DNA of 42,500 bases, from positions 1 through 42,500 of the forward strand of contig JAAAJB010000268.1 in the NCBI GenBank assembly GCA_016098155.1. The letters are read 5' to 3'. Numbering within the stretch: the first letter of the stretch is position 1; every line of letters begins with the position of its first letter. Shown here piece after piece: positions 1 to 10,617 of this stretch. The position numbers were made by a program, and so were the translations under genes. The DNA comes from Actinomortierella ambigua. Lineage: Eukaryota; Mortierellomycota; Mortierellomycetes; Mortierellales; Mortierellaceae. The notes beneath the pieces were generated by a model that was not told where the DNA came from, did not search any database, and was given only the letters and a program-made list of their open reading frames with translations.

Positions 1-37
1 TCAACTTTTAGAAGCCGAGCCCTGGCAAGAAGCTTGA

Positions 38-3000
38 ATGGCGGAACTAGAACTGGATCCTTCTTCAGCGCATATCGCATATGCACTCCTGGGCAGCTTC
101 ATTATCGTCTTTGGTCTTGTCAGTCTGCTGGTGAAAGAGCGGCTCTTCATCTCCGAGGCATGTAAGTAAAGCAGCTCTTGGTTTCCGTCTCCCGTCTTTC
201 TCCTCGCTCCCAATAGATCAACCGTCTTTCCGCTTGGACCCTTTTTTTTTTCTTCTTGGGTTAGTCCCACCAATGAGAAACCAAACCCAAGATACTCACG
301 TTTCTCCCCCTCTCTCTCTCTCTCTCACTTTGTCTCCCCCACTCCCACACTCTCGGTATAGTTGTGTCGACCGCCTTTGGCATCATTATTGGACCATATG
401 CTATCGGGATTTTTGATCCACTGAGCTGGAAGGACTACGACAATGTGACCCTTGAACTTACACGTATCGTCATTGCTGTTCAAGTCATGGCCGCAGGCGT
501 ATCTTTACCGAGGTAAGAATCCCATGTCATGGGATCCGTGCAGGAAAGAGTCAATGCAGGATGGGCAAGCTTTGAGGAGGCGACATGGCCATGGATCTCT
601 CACTCATGTGCTGGAAAAAAGAGTGGCTGGCAAAGGGCATCCTTGCACAACCTCACCAAGGAACCACAGGCACATAGTGGTCCAGGGCACATCAAAGTTT
701 TGTGGTTTGACAAGAGCCCTTCTTGTTGGTCAATGATGGGAAGAGTCGACAGGTTCAATGGGCCCTTGTACAAGGTGCTGAGTGGTCCGGCTCAATCAGC
801 GTTAGGGCATTGCACAGCCCTACTTTGCTGCGTAACCAGCAACCTTATTTTTTCTTTCTCAAGAGTCATCGAAATGGAGGAATCACGATGGTTTGCCTTT
901 TACTTGGGAGGTTAGAGAGGCTCTGTACTTCCAGGCCCTCCCCGTTATCACAACAGAGCACTAGCCCTTTTGCCTGTCCTCCCTTTTCAGCTCCCATCGT
1001 CGATTTTACCAGGAAATTCATTTCTTTGTCCTGTGCCAGTTACTCTGGAGGAAAAACAATTGTTTGTTGTTTGTTGTCGTCCCCCCACCCCCAACACGAG
1101 ATATTCTTTTGGCGTCCTGCATGCTGATTTGGGCTCACTCGATACAGCCAGCCATTTTACCGGATCTCGCATCTACAAGAAATCGTCCCGTCCCCATTCT
1201 CCCTTTTCCCTCCCCTCTGCTCAATACACATGCTTTCTTACCCTTTCATACTCTGTGCCTCAACATTAGATCGTATCTGGTTAAGGAACGGGTGTCAATG
1301 CTCTGGATGATCGTACCGCTCATGTGTCTCATGTGGTCAACCTCCGCTTTACTCGTCTGGGCCCTCATCCCTAATCTTCATTTTGTAAGTTTGCTTTATT
1401 CTTGTAATTGGTTGGTTCCTCCTATTATGTGGTTGCCCCCTCCCCTCCTCCCAAAAAAAGTGGTGTTTGACATGATATAGAACAACATCCGTGTGTTGGG
1501 GTTTAATTCTCCCGAGAGGATGAATGTTCGGGGTATCCTCGTTCCTCCGTTGTCAATCCCATTACTGCGATCCCCCTTGTCAAAGGCACAGCTTTGCCAT
1601 TGGTCCCTGAAGGAGCATGGACCCTGCATCTCCTTTTTGTTTGAGTCTTTAATTTTTTTTTCTCTAACCCACATTTAACCCCACACGGGGGGATTTACTC
1701 ATTAGGTGGAAGCTCTCGTGATTGCAGCATGTGTGACACCCACCGACCCCGTCTTGTCCAACTCGGTGGTGAAGGGGCGATTTGCAGAGAAGCACGTGCC
1801 GCCACGCATTCGTTACCTACTGTCGGCCGAATCGGGCATCAACGACGGTATGGGGCTGCCATTCCTGATGCTGGGTGTATACCTGATCAAGGAAACCAAT
1901 CCAGGAACAGCAGTTGCCAAATGGTTCTATATGGTATGGGCCTATCAGATCCTGCTCAGTGTAGTCCTTGGTGGTCTGATCGGTGCAGCAGCTCGCAAGT
2001 TGGTGAAGGGCGCTAAAAACAGGTAAAGCGGAAATAGTAGGAGGATAGGAAGGATTCTGACAAAATTGACATGACTCAATACGACCTTTACAGCTTGTCT
2101 CACCATTAACACCTTTGTTTTATTTTACATTAGAAACCTGATTGATAAGGAGTCATTTTTGGTATTTTCCATTGCCCTTGCATTGGCTGTCGCTGGCATT
2201 ATCAGTATTCTCGCTTCGGATGACCTTCTTGCCTGCTTTGTCGCCGGCAACGTTTTCGCATGGGAGTAAGTGACATAGGCACCGTTACTCAAAAAACTAG
2301 AGCCAGACCTATTTCATTTTCCTAACAATTTCCCTACACCCTTTTTTTTCCCTCCTCTTTCAACTATTAGCGACTGGTTCTCCAACGAGATTGCTGAGGC
2401 TCATATTCAGGAAGTCATCGATATGTTGCTCAACTTGGCGTGCTTTGTCTACATTGGGGCCTCGATTCCGTTCAAAAACTTCCACGATGCAGCACTGGAG
2501 TTGTCTGTATGGCGGTTAATTGTGTTGGCGATCCTGATCCTGCTCTTCCGGCGACTGCCGTTTGTTATAGCCCTGAAGCGCGTCATCCCCGCCCTAACAA
2601 CATACCGCGAGGCGGCTTTCTCGGGCTGGTTTGGACCTATCGGCGTCGGCGCTGTATTTTTCTCCAAGGTGACGGCGATGCTGATGAAGCCTGGAAGCAC
2701 AGGACATGGAGGAGGCGATGCCACCGTGGACCCCAATGCCCCACCCGTGCACAATGCGGATCGTATGGAGCGTGTCCGGGAGGTCATTTTCCCCGTGGTG
2801 ATGTTTATGGTGCTTTCATCGGTATTGATCCACGGCGTTACAGTACCGTTGTTGCATCTCCAGTACAAGTACACACGGACGTGGTCGCGCAAGCGCGAGG
2901 ACAGCAACCATGTGGTTTCGCGGTTGCCTCATATCAACATTGGCGATGACATTGTGTTGCGGCCTCCAAGCGTCGTGGGTGGGCCAGCTTCGGCGAGTAC

Positions 3001-4312
3001 AGCTGCTGGTTCTGCGACCGAGGATGAGATTGCTGCTGTCGGTGGTGGTGGAGGCGGTACGGTGCACAGCAAGTATGACCACCAACGGTCCATTGGGTAT
3101 GATCATCAGCGATCCATCGGGTACGATCACCAACGATCCATTGGATGGAGCGATCAAGTGCAACGGTCGATCAACGGTCGGTCCATTGGTGGTGGATATG
3201 GATTCCCGATTGCTGGTGTGCCGGATTTGACGCTGAAGAAGACAAACACGAATGCAAGCACAACACGCACTCTGCAGGATGTCGTTCAGGAAATGAAGGA
3301 GGCTGCCCGCACCCGTCAAACCATCTCCCAGCAGCCTTCGCCCCAGGTCTCCATTGCCCCGGCTTCACCTCAGCTTTCCACCCCGGCCTCACATACGCCG
3401 GTCCGCACGGCTTCGCCTTTGCTTCCTGAAGGGGCGATAACACCAGTGCTGGGCGCTACAGCGACAGCAGCTACACCCTCTACACCACCACTCCAAGAAG
3501 GCAAAAGTGCAGGAGCAGCAGGAGGACTTGGACCTGTAGCACCATCGCCATTGCGAGCGTCGACGGAGGCAATAGGCTCCGACTCTGACTCGTGCTCAAC
3601 ATGTTCCTCCCGATCGTCTCAAGAGGCATCGCAAGGAAGGCTTCAACCGTCACTTGTACCATCTACACTGGACCAGCAACGGCAGCTGCAAGACCGACAC
3701 CACCAACCACATCATAACCACCACCACCACCGCCACCACCGTAATCATTATCATGCCTTCCCCAACGACATTGAGCAACAGCAATTCCATTCACGATCAC
3801 GTTCACGATCGAGATCCCCAACTCGGTCAACGCGGAGTGTCAGTCCCCATGTGGCTGCAGAGATGGAGCACCGACGAGCATGGGAGCGGGATGTGGCAGC
3901 GCGGGAATTGGGCTTGGCACCAGAAGCGGCGCCCTATTTAGACACGGGAGATCCTCGACATGTTCAGTCATTGACGCCGTCGTCGACGAGGGCAACCGAA
4001 GAGTCTTCGATCCAGACATTGGTGGCGGGTCAGCAAGGTGAGACCATGTCGATACCGTCGACGTCGTCGACACCGTCGCCATTGTCTTTGTCGCCTTCTC
4101 ATAGCAACAGTCATTTGCAACCAACATTCTCACATCATCAGCTACCTCCTCGTGGTGTTCCCAATGTGGTGGTGCATGAAGTCGAGCGGGAAGAAGATCA
4201 TGGCGTGATTCGGACAACCGAGTACAATCCGGATGGATCGGTGCGCGTGCGGATTGAGCCGGCTCCCTCAAGATCATCGACGCCGCCGTCATCGTCGTTG
4301 TCGTCGTCGTAA
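38..4312 (+). CDS. Na+/H+ antiporter, Nha1/Sod2 type (CPA1 family)
   Basis: Plasma-membrane alkali cation/proton exchanger of the fungal Nha1/Sod2 family, which exports Na+ (or K+) for H+. I read six exons: 38-161, 362-512, 1270-1384, 1706-2022, 2134-2265 and 2371-4312, giving 926 residues with phases that all close. The start Met at 38 is followed by MAELELDPSSAHIAYALLG and a first membrane helix. Family signatures are present: ACVTPTDPVLSNSVV and LLSAESGINDG (exon 4), and the paired acidic motif VFAWDDWF, built across the exon 5/6 junction. About residues 1-445 form the polytopic transporter. The remaining roughly 480 residues are a hydrophilic, probably cytosolic tail with three YDHQRSIG repeats, a His-rich run (about 3690-3760), an RS run (about 3795-3830) and a Ser/Thr-rich end. 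Long tails are known for fungal Nha1 proteins. Intron 2 (513-1269) is far longer than the others. The gene symbol is left empty because the orthology (NHA1/sod2) is by family only. Confidence 0.9.
513..1269 (+). other. Long intron 2 of the antiporter gene
   Basis: This 757-nt intron has donor GTAAGA and acceptor TTAG, and it joins the exon ending VMAAGVSLP to the one starting SYLVKERVSML with one Arg codon across the junction. Other introns in the gene are 105-321 nt. Near its 5' end (519-535) is a perfect inverted repeat with 8-bp arms around one base. I see no protein-coding signal or recognisable RNA in it. Confidence 0.7.
3074..3145 (+). repeat. Three 24-bp coding repeats (YDHQRSIG)
   Basis: Three tandem near-identical 24-bp units inside the antiporter tail encode YDHQRSIG three times and are followed by degenerate QRSING/RSIGGG echoes. 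Differences between copies are mostly synonymous, so the peptide seems to be kept while the DNA drifts. Confidence 0.8.
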
Positions 4313-5172
4313 TAAATGCCATCCGCAAATGGCCTATGGGGCACTCACACCCACCCACACCCGCCCCCCCCCCCGTTATTTGTGACAACCACCATCAGAA
4401 GCTTGGTCTCCAATGAGAATCATCATCTCACTTGGGGCTGCTCCGTTTGTCAACATGAACCCTGCGACGATCAAAAGGGGGGAGGGTCTCCAACCAGTAG
4501 TTCGTTCACCTTGTATGTTTGTAGTTTCATATTAGAGACAGACAGAGAGAAAAAAAAGCCTGATATGTGTAAGGGCTCAAAGTCGATAGGGGAGGAAGTT
4601 GATCGTACAAAGGAGGCCGAGTGCCCATACTGAAGATTTTCACGATGTGCCAGTTCGCTCTAATGAGGCAGTTGTGCGCTCACAAAAGTTCACCATCTCG
4701 CTTCATATAATATTGCACACCAAAGATGCAGGCGACCTACCATGTAAAATAGGCTAACATATCGTGCTTGAATGTAAAAGCGAATGCACCCCCCCCCCTC
4801 CCAGCTTTGGGTCTGGCAGAGTCCTAGGAGTGTCCGAGATGAAAGCGAGTCCGATGCGCTCAATGTTTGTGCAAAATTCCAAGAATGACTCAAAATAGAA
4901 CGAACACTTAAAAGGCCCTGCTGCTGAGTACTGTTAAGAGGTAGATACTGAGGTGTTGCTCACGATGCTCATGAAAGCAATACGCCCTATGGTCCATCCA
5001 CTCAAGTCAAAAGTGTCTGTGCGATAGATTCATAAAAGTAGAGGTGTTGAATGCCATAAACTATACACTGCGTCATTTTTATAATTCAGAAAACTAGGGA
5101 GTATTGTGGGTAGGGGTAAATTATATAATATGAAAAGGGTGGGGGTGGGGAATAAAATATGTGAACACCAAG
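4313..5172. other. Intergenic region, convergent 3' flanks
   Basis: The region lies between the antiporter stop and the stop of the minus-strand secreted-protein gene. No ORF here looks coding. From about 4700 onward the sequence resembles 13.57-13.60 and 14.14-14.57 kb, the 3' flank of the second secreted-protein gene (shared words include TCCGAGATG and CTGCTGAG). C-rich tracts occur at about 4364-4374 and 4790-4799. Confidence 0.6.
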
Positions 5173-5700
5173 TTATGGCATGCGGGGATAGGGCGAGTGA
5201 TCATTCTTGCCATCGACAACACCATTCTTGCAATCGCAATCTGTTTTCAGCAGGCGACGGAAAATTTCATCCGGACTGAGGCGCACCTTATGCGCAAAAC
5301 GGGCGAGGGCAAGGGGGCTGAGATGACGGAGAATATTATATAGTCTTTCGTCAGGATTAGGTCGGTTATGGACTTTAGTCAGCATCGATGGCTCAACGCA
5401 TTCGACATTTAGACCTCTTCGGGTTTTCACACAGTAGGCAAAATCCTTCTCGTAGCCTGCCTCGGTAGCATATTTCCGTTCTGATATACAATACTTGCGA
5501 CCCCTCTTTGTAACGAGTTTACCATCGACGCAACATTTTTCGGTGACATCGTCGAGCATCTCTACTCGTTCCCACTCGCAATCACTGTGGTGTCCCACAA
5601 AGAATTTACAATCGGAGGTTATTGATAAACAAGCCCTCTCAACAGCTGAGCAGCAAACAGCGAAAGAAATGAAAAGGAAAACGGTCTTGCAGCTAAGCAT
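5173..5700 (-). CDS. Small secreted cysteine-rich protein A
   Basis: Single-exon gene of 175 residues with no recognised family. The chosen start gives a classical signal peptide (MLSCKTVFLFISFAVCCSA). The open frame extends upstream to 5958, but that extension is not conserved with the paralogue. The mature part has eight Cys in the same order as in the 14615-15199 gene (spacing x6, x9, x14, CC, x13, x18, x10) and the shared motifs DDVTE-K/R-CC, KYC and KDF-A/S-YCVK. After the last shared Cys the C-terminus is basic and ends with a DCDC pair and DHSPYPRMP, unlike the acidic tail of the paralogue. It is probably an extracellular, disulfide-bonded protein. Fungal proteins of this style include effectors, defence proteins and wall proteins, and nothing here decides among them. 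A TATA-like box lies about 480 nt upstream. Confidence 0.75.
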   Translation of the reverse strand: MLSCKTVFLFISFAVCCSAVERACLSITSDCKFFVGHHSDCEWERVEMLDDVTEKCCVDGKLVTKRGRKYCISERKYATEAGYEKDFAYCVKTRRGLNVECVEPSMLTKVHNRPNPDERLYNILRHLSPLALARFAHKVRLSPDEIFRRLLKTDCDCKNGVVDGKNDHSPYPRMP

Positions 5701-6180
5701 GGCGTATGCTTTCTTGAGCGGATATGAAGGGATTGCTGCAGATGTTGAAAATTTGGGTGGGGTTGCGTGGAAGAGTTCCAGTGGCTGCGCGACAAAGGTT
5801 CTGCGGCAGTTCTTGAAAAGGGATATAAAGCGTGTGGTGTGCTGCGTATTGGATGAATGTTGGGTAAATAGAAATTGGATTAGCCCTGGATACAAACTTG
5901 CTGGTACACCAAGTAGAATGGCATGCCCAGTAAAAGTGGCCTCCTGCGAGTATGACAATGAGTGTGTATGGCGATTGTGCTATTGCTGGTTCTGCTCCTC
6001 AGGGGCATAAAACACTGGTGCAAAATCGGCGTGGACAATTTATGATGCTTATGGCAGGACATGGGGGGGGTGCTTGCTTTCTTGCCTTAAACTGGGGATT
6101 AGTGATTGCGAGAGAATAGTGTCTTGGGGTGTCTAGAGAAGAAATGCGTGCTGGTTCATGATGCTGGGCAAGTGGAATCC

Positions 6181-6188
6181 CTTAAATA
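6181..6188 (-). promoter_or_regulatory. TATA-like box upstream of secreted protein gene A
   Basis: TATTTAAG on the minus strand, about 480 nt upstream of the ATG at 5700. The homologous position in copy B carries TATATAAAG, about 472 nt upstream of its ATG, in a conserved context (GGCAAGTGGA on the plus strand). Conservation supports a core promoter with a long or spliced 5' leader. No transcript evidence is available. Confidence 0.4.
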
Positions 6189-6900
6189 CTCGAATCAGAT
6201 CGAAGGAGCTCCAAGGAGCCACACATGCACATTCAAACAAGAAAGACCCGAAAGATCATGAAAAATACAGCACGCCCTGTAGGTGACCAAGCATTAGCCG
6301 AAGAATGTAGGCGGGAGGGTTGATTAAGAGGTTACAGAAAGGGCATGCGAATAGCTTGAATGCCGCACCGGATCAATCGATACAAAGAGCAGTGAATAAA
6401 AGGCGAAGAACTATCCTATCATGGCTATGAGAGGAGAGAAGAAAGAGACAGCAACAAGGAGATAGTAAGGGATCAAGAGGTCAAAAGCCAGGGCAAACAA
6501 TGACAGCAATAAAGCGGGGCTACACCATGCAGGATAAACGTCTTGGTGATGAGTGAACGGAAAATTTTAAGGGCAGGGCTACACCAAAAGGCAGCGTCAA
6601 AGGACACAAGCAAAGCAACAAACCAATCCCTACGAACACAACACGAGCGAGTTAGTTTTTCACTTTCGACAACCTTCCACCCTTCTGCTTCATGTAGCGC
6701 ATGCCGTACGGCGTGCCCACAGAGAGTGGGAGAGGGGAAAGACAAGCTCTTTCTTTTAGGGAATCCAGTACCGAAGGAGGGCCTTCGGATGACACACGGG
6801 AGATCGGTGGATACTCTAGAGTGCACAAGTCGAGCGATCTGTGAGAGTGGTTCGGGGTAACGTGAGGGCTAATAGCGCAACTAGATTATGAGCGGGTATG

Positions 6901-7504
6901 TATGGCTCTGTACGTAGGGGCTGCATGATCGAGATGAAGACATAAGGATTTATTGGCGAAGTGCGAAGGAAAATCTTGTCGACGCTTTTTATGGCATAGG
7001 TTGGCGCAAGGCAAGAGTGAGCCTTACTACAGTGGACGTTCCACTGAAGAATGGCGTCGACCAATCTATGCTTGGGGAAAGAGTAATTTAGTCGAAGGCC
7101 TTTTCTGAACAATCAAGAGTAAAGCGCCTGGTCAATAAGCGATTGATCGATGTACCCAAAAACTTTGATCCCTTTCTCATGTTTACCATGCTTGCCATGG
7201 ATCCATAACAAGATCTGAGAATGTGCAGATATCGAATTTTGGTACTGACCTACTGAATCGTACACTAATGAAGTGCAAGACCAATTCGCACAGGGCAGTC
7301 GTCCCGCGCTGCTTAAAGAATCGTTCCTGCGCCTGGTCCATCGAACCACTCTATGAATAATTGCTGTCATATGAAAGTATCTTGAATATTCTGTGCACAT
7401 AGTGTCTTTATCGAGGTACCCATTGCCTTCGCTTGCCTGCCACCAGTCGCCTTTGTCTATCCATCATTATCACCCTACTTTACCCATGCCTGTCCACCAT
7501 CACA
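6901..7504. other. No recognisable gene
   Basis: Unique-looking DNA between duplication copy A and the first inverted-repeat element. Short open frames on the minus strand (6816-7112, 7113-7400) show no known motif or family-like composition. The last 80 bases are pyrimidine-rich and resemble a fungal 5' leader ahead of the ATG at 7505. Confidence 0.5.
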
Positions 7505-7582
7505 ATGTCTCGCTCTATTGTCAAATCCATCGCCTTCGCGCACTCTCCGGCAGGCCCAGAGCTCAGATGTTATCTTTTTTAG
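7505..7582 (+). pseudogene. Possible 5' coding stub next to a mobile element
   Basis: ATG in a CACAATG context after a pyrimidine-rich leader opens MSRSIVKSIAFAHSPAG and stops after 25 codons, five bases before the TA that flanks the 7589-8228 element. It reads like the first exon of a gene whose continuation was lost or displaced. No family is recognised, and a chance ORF is possible. Confidence 0.25.
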
Positions 7583-7588
7583 GTGCTA

Positions 7589-7616
7589 TGGTGCAGACCA
7601 GCAAAAAGTGGTCAAA
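7589..7616 (+). repeat. Left terminal inverted repeat, element 1
   Basis: 28 bp, identical to the reverse complement of 8201-8228. With the flanking TA the match is 30 bp. Confidence 0.85.
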
Positions 7617-8200
7617 AATGACAATTTTGATCCCGGACTGATCACGTGGATCACGACCCTTGAATTCCTTGAGTTACCGCTGCCAAGCGAAAAAAAAAAA
7701 AAAGAGACTGGGTGCTCCTTCAGTTTCTTCCACAATCTCACTTTCTTTCTCTCTCTCACGCACAAACACACACAAACACGCACGCACACAGACTTTTCAG
7801 ATAGAAAGCTGGATTGTCCTTTGCATTAATATGTGCTCGACTTTCACGAAATATGGTGTTGTGCATGGTGTCCTTTCCTCTCATACCTGTGGTCACGAGT
7901 CTTCCAAAAGAAACTGACCGTGGCGAGGATGAGGGTCAACCGTTGAGGATAAATAGGATTGGTTAAACACATGTGCCGATGGTGTAGCCCCTGAATTATT
8001 CATTTCCAAGTCGTTCCCCGCTAAAAATCGCAAAAGTAGGGTGGCTTTGAGTGGTATCTGCTCAAAAAAAAGACAACCATGACCCCGATTCCCTTCTCGT
8101 AGTTCTGTAGTAAGAGGGGCAAAGAATGATGCTACGAGAAAACTTTTGCTTTTTTCCTTGCCTAGAAAGACTTGATGTACTACGAAGACGCGCCTCTAAA

Positions 8201-8228
8201 TTTGACCACTTTTTGCTGGTCTGCACCA
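8201..8228 (-). repeat. Right terminal inverted repeat, element 1
   Basis: 28 bp, reverse complement of 7589-7616, followed directly by TA. Confidence 0.85.
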
Positions 8229-8423
8229 TAAAAAAGTTAACACTAAAACTCTTGTATCCAGCGATCACGCCAAGAATCACAAGAGAGGTCGGAAACCTAT
8301 TGCGCTTATAAAACTTGGCCGATTGCTTTGACTCGAGTTTGCCATTGCCGGTTGACCACCACTACTTCAAAGCATCGGCCTTCTATGCAAGGAGTTTCGA
8401 AAGGGAGGCTGGTACATCATTAT

Positions 8424-8449
8424 CCCTTTGACCAGTTAACTACACAATA
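8424..8449 (+). repeat. Left terminal inverted repeat, element 2
   Basis: 26 bp, identical to the reverse complement of 9097-9122. Confidence 0.85.
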
Positions 8450-8533
8450 TTTTTTTAAACAATATTAGAGGCTCAGTTACATTAATGGTTCTACCATGCC
8501 CACAATGTGACGATATCAAGTACACAAAAGTAG

Positions 8534-8838
8534 TCATTCATCTGCGTAGGATGTAGGGGGTGCCGCCCCCTGCGAGTCTTTGGGGGGGGGTGGGAAGGGG
8601 GAACGCTGCTTTTGCCTCGGTGGAGGGGTCGGCGCCCGTGTCATTTCTTGATGCATCTCCTCTTCCATTTCTCCATCCCATTCGCCCTCTATCTGCTGAA
8701 TATAGGGAGCTTCATCAAGCTGATCGTCTTCGATCTCCTGTGTCGCATCATCCACCACCTTCACGTTAACCTCTTCCTCCTCATTGTCAGCATCGCGATA
8801 AGGATCCTCCAACTGCCCTCCCCAGGGTTCAGGCCCAA
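8534..8838 (-). pseudogene. Acidic C-terminal exon-like ORF inside element 2
   Basis: The frame is open from a TAATGCAG acceptor-like site (ending 8839 on the minus strand) to a stop at 8534, about 100 residues. It encodes GPEPWGGQLEDPYRD, then a Glu/Asp-rich stretch (NEEEEVNVKVVDD, EDDQLDEAPYIQQ), then a Pro-rich end (TPPPRQKQRSPFPPPPK) with a DE finish. The composition looks like a real disordered C-terminus. I found no upstream exon that joins in phase: the frame at 8889-9098 has a GTGAGG donor, but the phase is wrong. Function unknown. It may be a captured gene fragment. Confidence 0.4.
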
Positions 8839-9096
8839 CTGCATTAATGCCTGGTGGTTGTCATATAGTCAGCCCAGTGGATCCCCCCTCACAGAGAGAA
8901 GGAAGTGGAGTGGAAGGAGTAAGTGAGAATGGGTGGGGACTGAGCAGCCTTTTTCAATGCAGCGAGGGCTGCGCAACTGATAGGCCATAATTGCGTGATT
9001 GAGGAAAGGGGTTGCGCAGTTGATAGAGACACAGATGTGGTTGATTGCTCAGTATTGCTCTTCAGTGGTAAAATTGGGTCATTGATGATCACAAAC

Positions 9097-9122
9097 ATTG
9101 TGTAGTTAACTGGTCAAAGGGA
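9097..9122 (-). repeat. Right terminal inverted repeat, element 2
   Basis: 26 bp, reverse complement of 8424-8449, followed by TA. Confidence 0.85.
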
Positions 9123-9229
9123 TATATTGTCTACTGATGGAAGGTTGATATACAACCTGCCGAGGTCGCAAGAATATTTCCCAGCAAGTAAAACAACGGA
9201 TAGATATTTTATGCTGATACTCTTATTTT

Positions 9230-10600
9230 CTTTCTCGGCACAGGCATTACCCAATTCTGCCCCTACATCACCATCGTCTGGCTGCTTGCCGAACGCAGCA
9301 AATCTGCCGTATGCTTTCGATAGCCGAGCCTACTGCGTGTGTTTCGACTGCTAGCCGCATCCTGAAACCAAGTGCCGCTGGGCCACAATTAACCTCACTT
9401 ACCGTCTTGGAGCCCCTCTTCCCACGCATACAAGCTTCCAGTCCCGACCGTCCACTCATGGCATCCGTCCCTCGCGAAATGGATCAGTCTGGCCCAACGG
9501 GTGGTCACCACGCTGTCTGTCATCCGGCGATGAGTCGCACTTGTCCTGCTGATCTCTTCAGTGTTGATACAACCAGATTCCTCGGGTCTGGGCTGATCGA
9601 GGTGCTTGGAGCAAAAGGAGGCTCAAAGTGGCTCTACAGCATATCTTGGGGAGCTTACCCACGGATCCATGCAACCAGTTTCCAGGCGAGTCGTACCAGT
9701 GCTGGATGTCATCCGAGCATTGTTCGCCTTGACAAGATCGTCGCTGACAAACCCAGCCATCTGAAACCAAGGGCGTGGAGCGCTGTTCCGGTGACACTCT
9801 AGTAGCCTACTCGGGACTGTCTAGACAAGAGCTGGTTCTCAACGACGCTACGGTGGCCAAAGCATTCTTCTTCTGCCGTTACCCAGGCTCATTTCCACGG
9901 TCTCGGTGGCACACTTTGAGAGGTGAAATTGGAGAAAAATCCTTCATGGAGACCATATTGTTGCTGAGTTCGACAACACCGATCGGCTCAGGGTCGCTTC
10001 CAGTACTAATCCGAGAGCACACCTACAATACGGTTGAAACCCACTCGGCAATGCCACGGGCTTCGAGATTCCTTGCAGACCATGTCATCGAATCGGCCCG
10101 GTATGATAGGTCTTCGAAAGCCAACTGGTCATCAGCTCACACCGCTCCCTGTCACCACCAAATTGGGGATGGAGCCAACTCACTCTGTCGCCCTTTGGCT
10201 CGCCCTCCAAGACCTCAGAACGCTGGTAACAACCTTGCCGTCCCGCTGGGAGGATGATGTGTTCTATATACGACGATTAGTGATATGTTCAAAATATGGT
10301 CCAAACCATGGAGACTGTTATCGAGTTGTTCCACCTGTATGTGCCATGCGAGTCCTTTTTGGATGTCGCCATCGACCTGGCTGCCGAACTCGTCTCAGCG
10401 TTGCACACCTCTCCCTTTCAGCAGCACGTATGAACCTGGTTCTTCTTTTAGTCTGCGTCGTTCAAGTATCGCTTGTTGTTACCCGCGAATTGACAATCCG
10501 GGTCACCATCATTCCTGCATAATGCTATGATCTTGTTGCCTGGCCTCTCGCTAAAAGTCTGGTGTACCGCCTGTTAGAGACACAACTGCCACCTTCGACA
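9230..10600 (+). pseudogene. Decayed coding DNA, unidentified
   Basis: Protein-like stretches on the plus strand alternate between frames and are cut by stops. Examples are SRRVVPVLDVIRALFALTRS (about 9680-9745), HIVAEFDNTDRLRVAS (about 9952-10003), THSVALWLALQDLRTLV (about 10175-10230) and ELFHLYVPCESFLDVAIDLA (about 10325-10385). All run in the same direction and toward the kinase remnant, so one large gene may have decayed through indels. I do not recognise a family. A mosaic of unrelated fragments is the alternative. Confidence 0.4.
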
Positions 10601-10617
10601 GCAGGGAGCTTTCTGCG

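Larger units (their letters stand above)
4700..6900. repeat. Segmental duplication, copy A
   Basis: Diverged copy of 13.57-16.37 kb in the same orientation. Similarity is visible downstream of the gene (about 4790-4980 versus 14140-14340), in the gene itself, in its upstream DNA (about 5910-6190 versus 15410-15680) and patchily to about 6900 versus 16365. The boundaries are estimates by eye. Copy B has about 500 bp of extra DNA in its 3' flank. Confidence 0.7.
7589..8228. mobile_element. Short TA-flanked inverted-repeat element (MITE-like), 640 bp
   Basis: The ends are perfect inverted repeats of 28 bp (7589-7616 and 8201-8228), starting TGGTGCAGACC. Both are bordered by TA (7587-7588 and 8229-8230), as expected for Tc1/mariner-type target duplication. 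The interior has an A-run (about 7690-7702), CT- and CA-rich DNA (about 7740-7795) and no transposase-like ORF, so this would be a non-autonomous element. The perfect ends suggest it is recent. The superfamily assignment rests only on the TA. Confidence 0.7.
8424..9122. mobile_element. Second TA-flanked inverted-repeat element, 699 bp
   Basis: Perfect 26-bp inverted ends (8424-8449 and 9097-9122), starting TCCCTTTGACC, are bordered by TA at 8422-8423 and 9123-9124. The ends differ from those of element 1, so it is a different family. The interior contains a minus-strand acidic open frame (8534-8838) preceded by a plausible splice acceptor, which may be captured host sequence or the element's own cargo. 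There is no transposase. Confidence 0.65.

Noticed and set aside
3074..3145. CRISPR-like array
   Set aside because: The units are directly adjacent without spacers and encode a peptide repeat in a eukaryotic gene.
3684..3765. His-rich stretch as a metal-binding domain in the antiporter tail
   Set aside because: It is part of a long low-complexity tail; no paired ligands or known motif support a metal site.
5701..5958. N-terminal extension of secreted protein A in the same open frame
   Set aside because: The extension is not conserved with the paralogue, and a signal peptide begins exactly at the internal Met in both genes.
8889..9098. Minus-strand ORF as first exon for the acidic frame in element 2
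   Set aside because: The GTGAGG donor and the available acceptors give the wrong phase and run into stops, so no joined gene is claimed.
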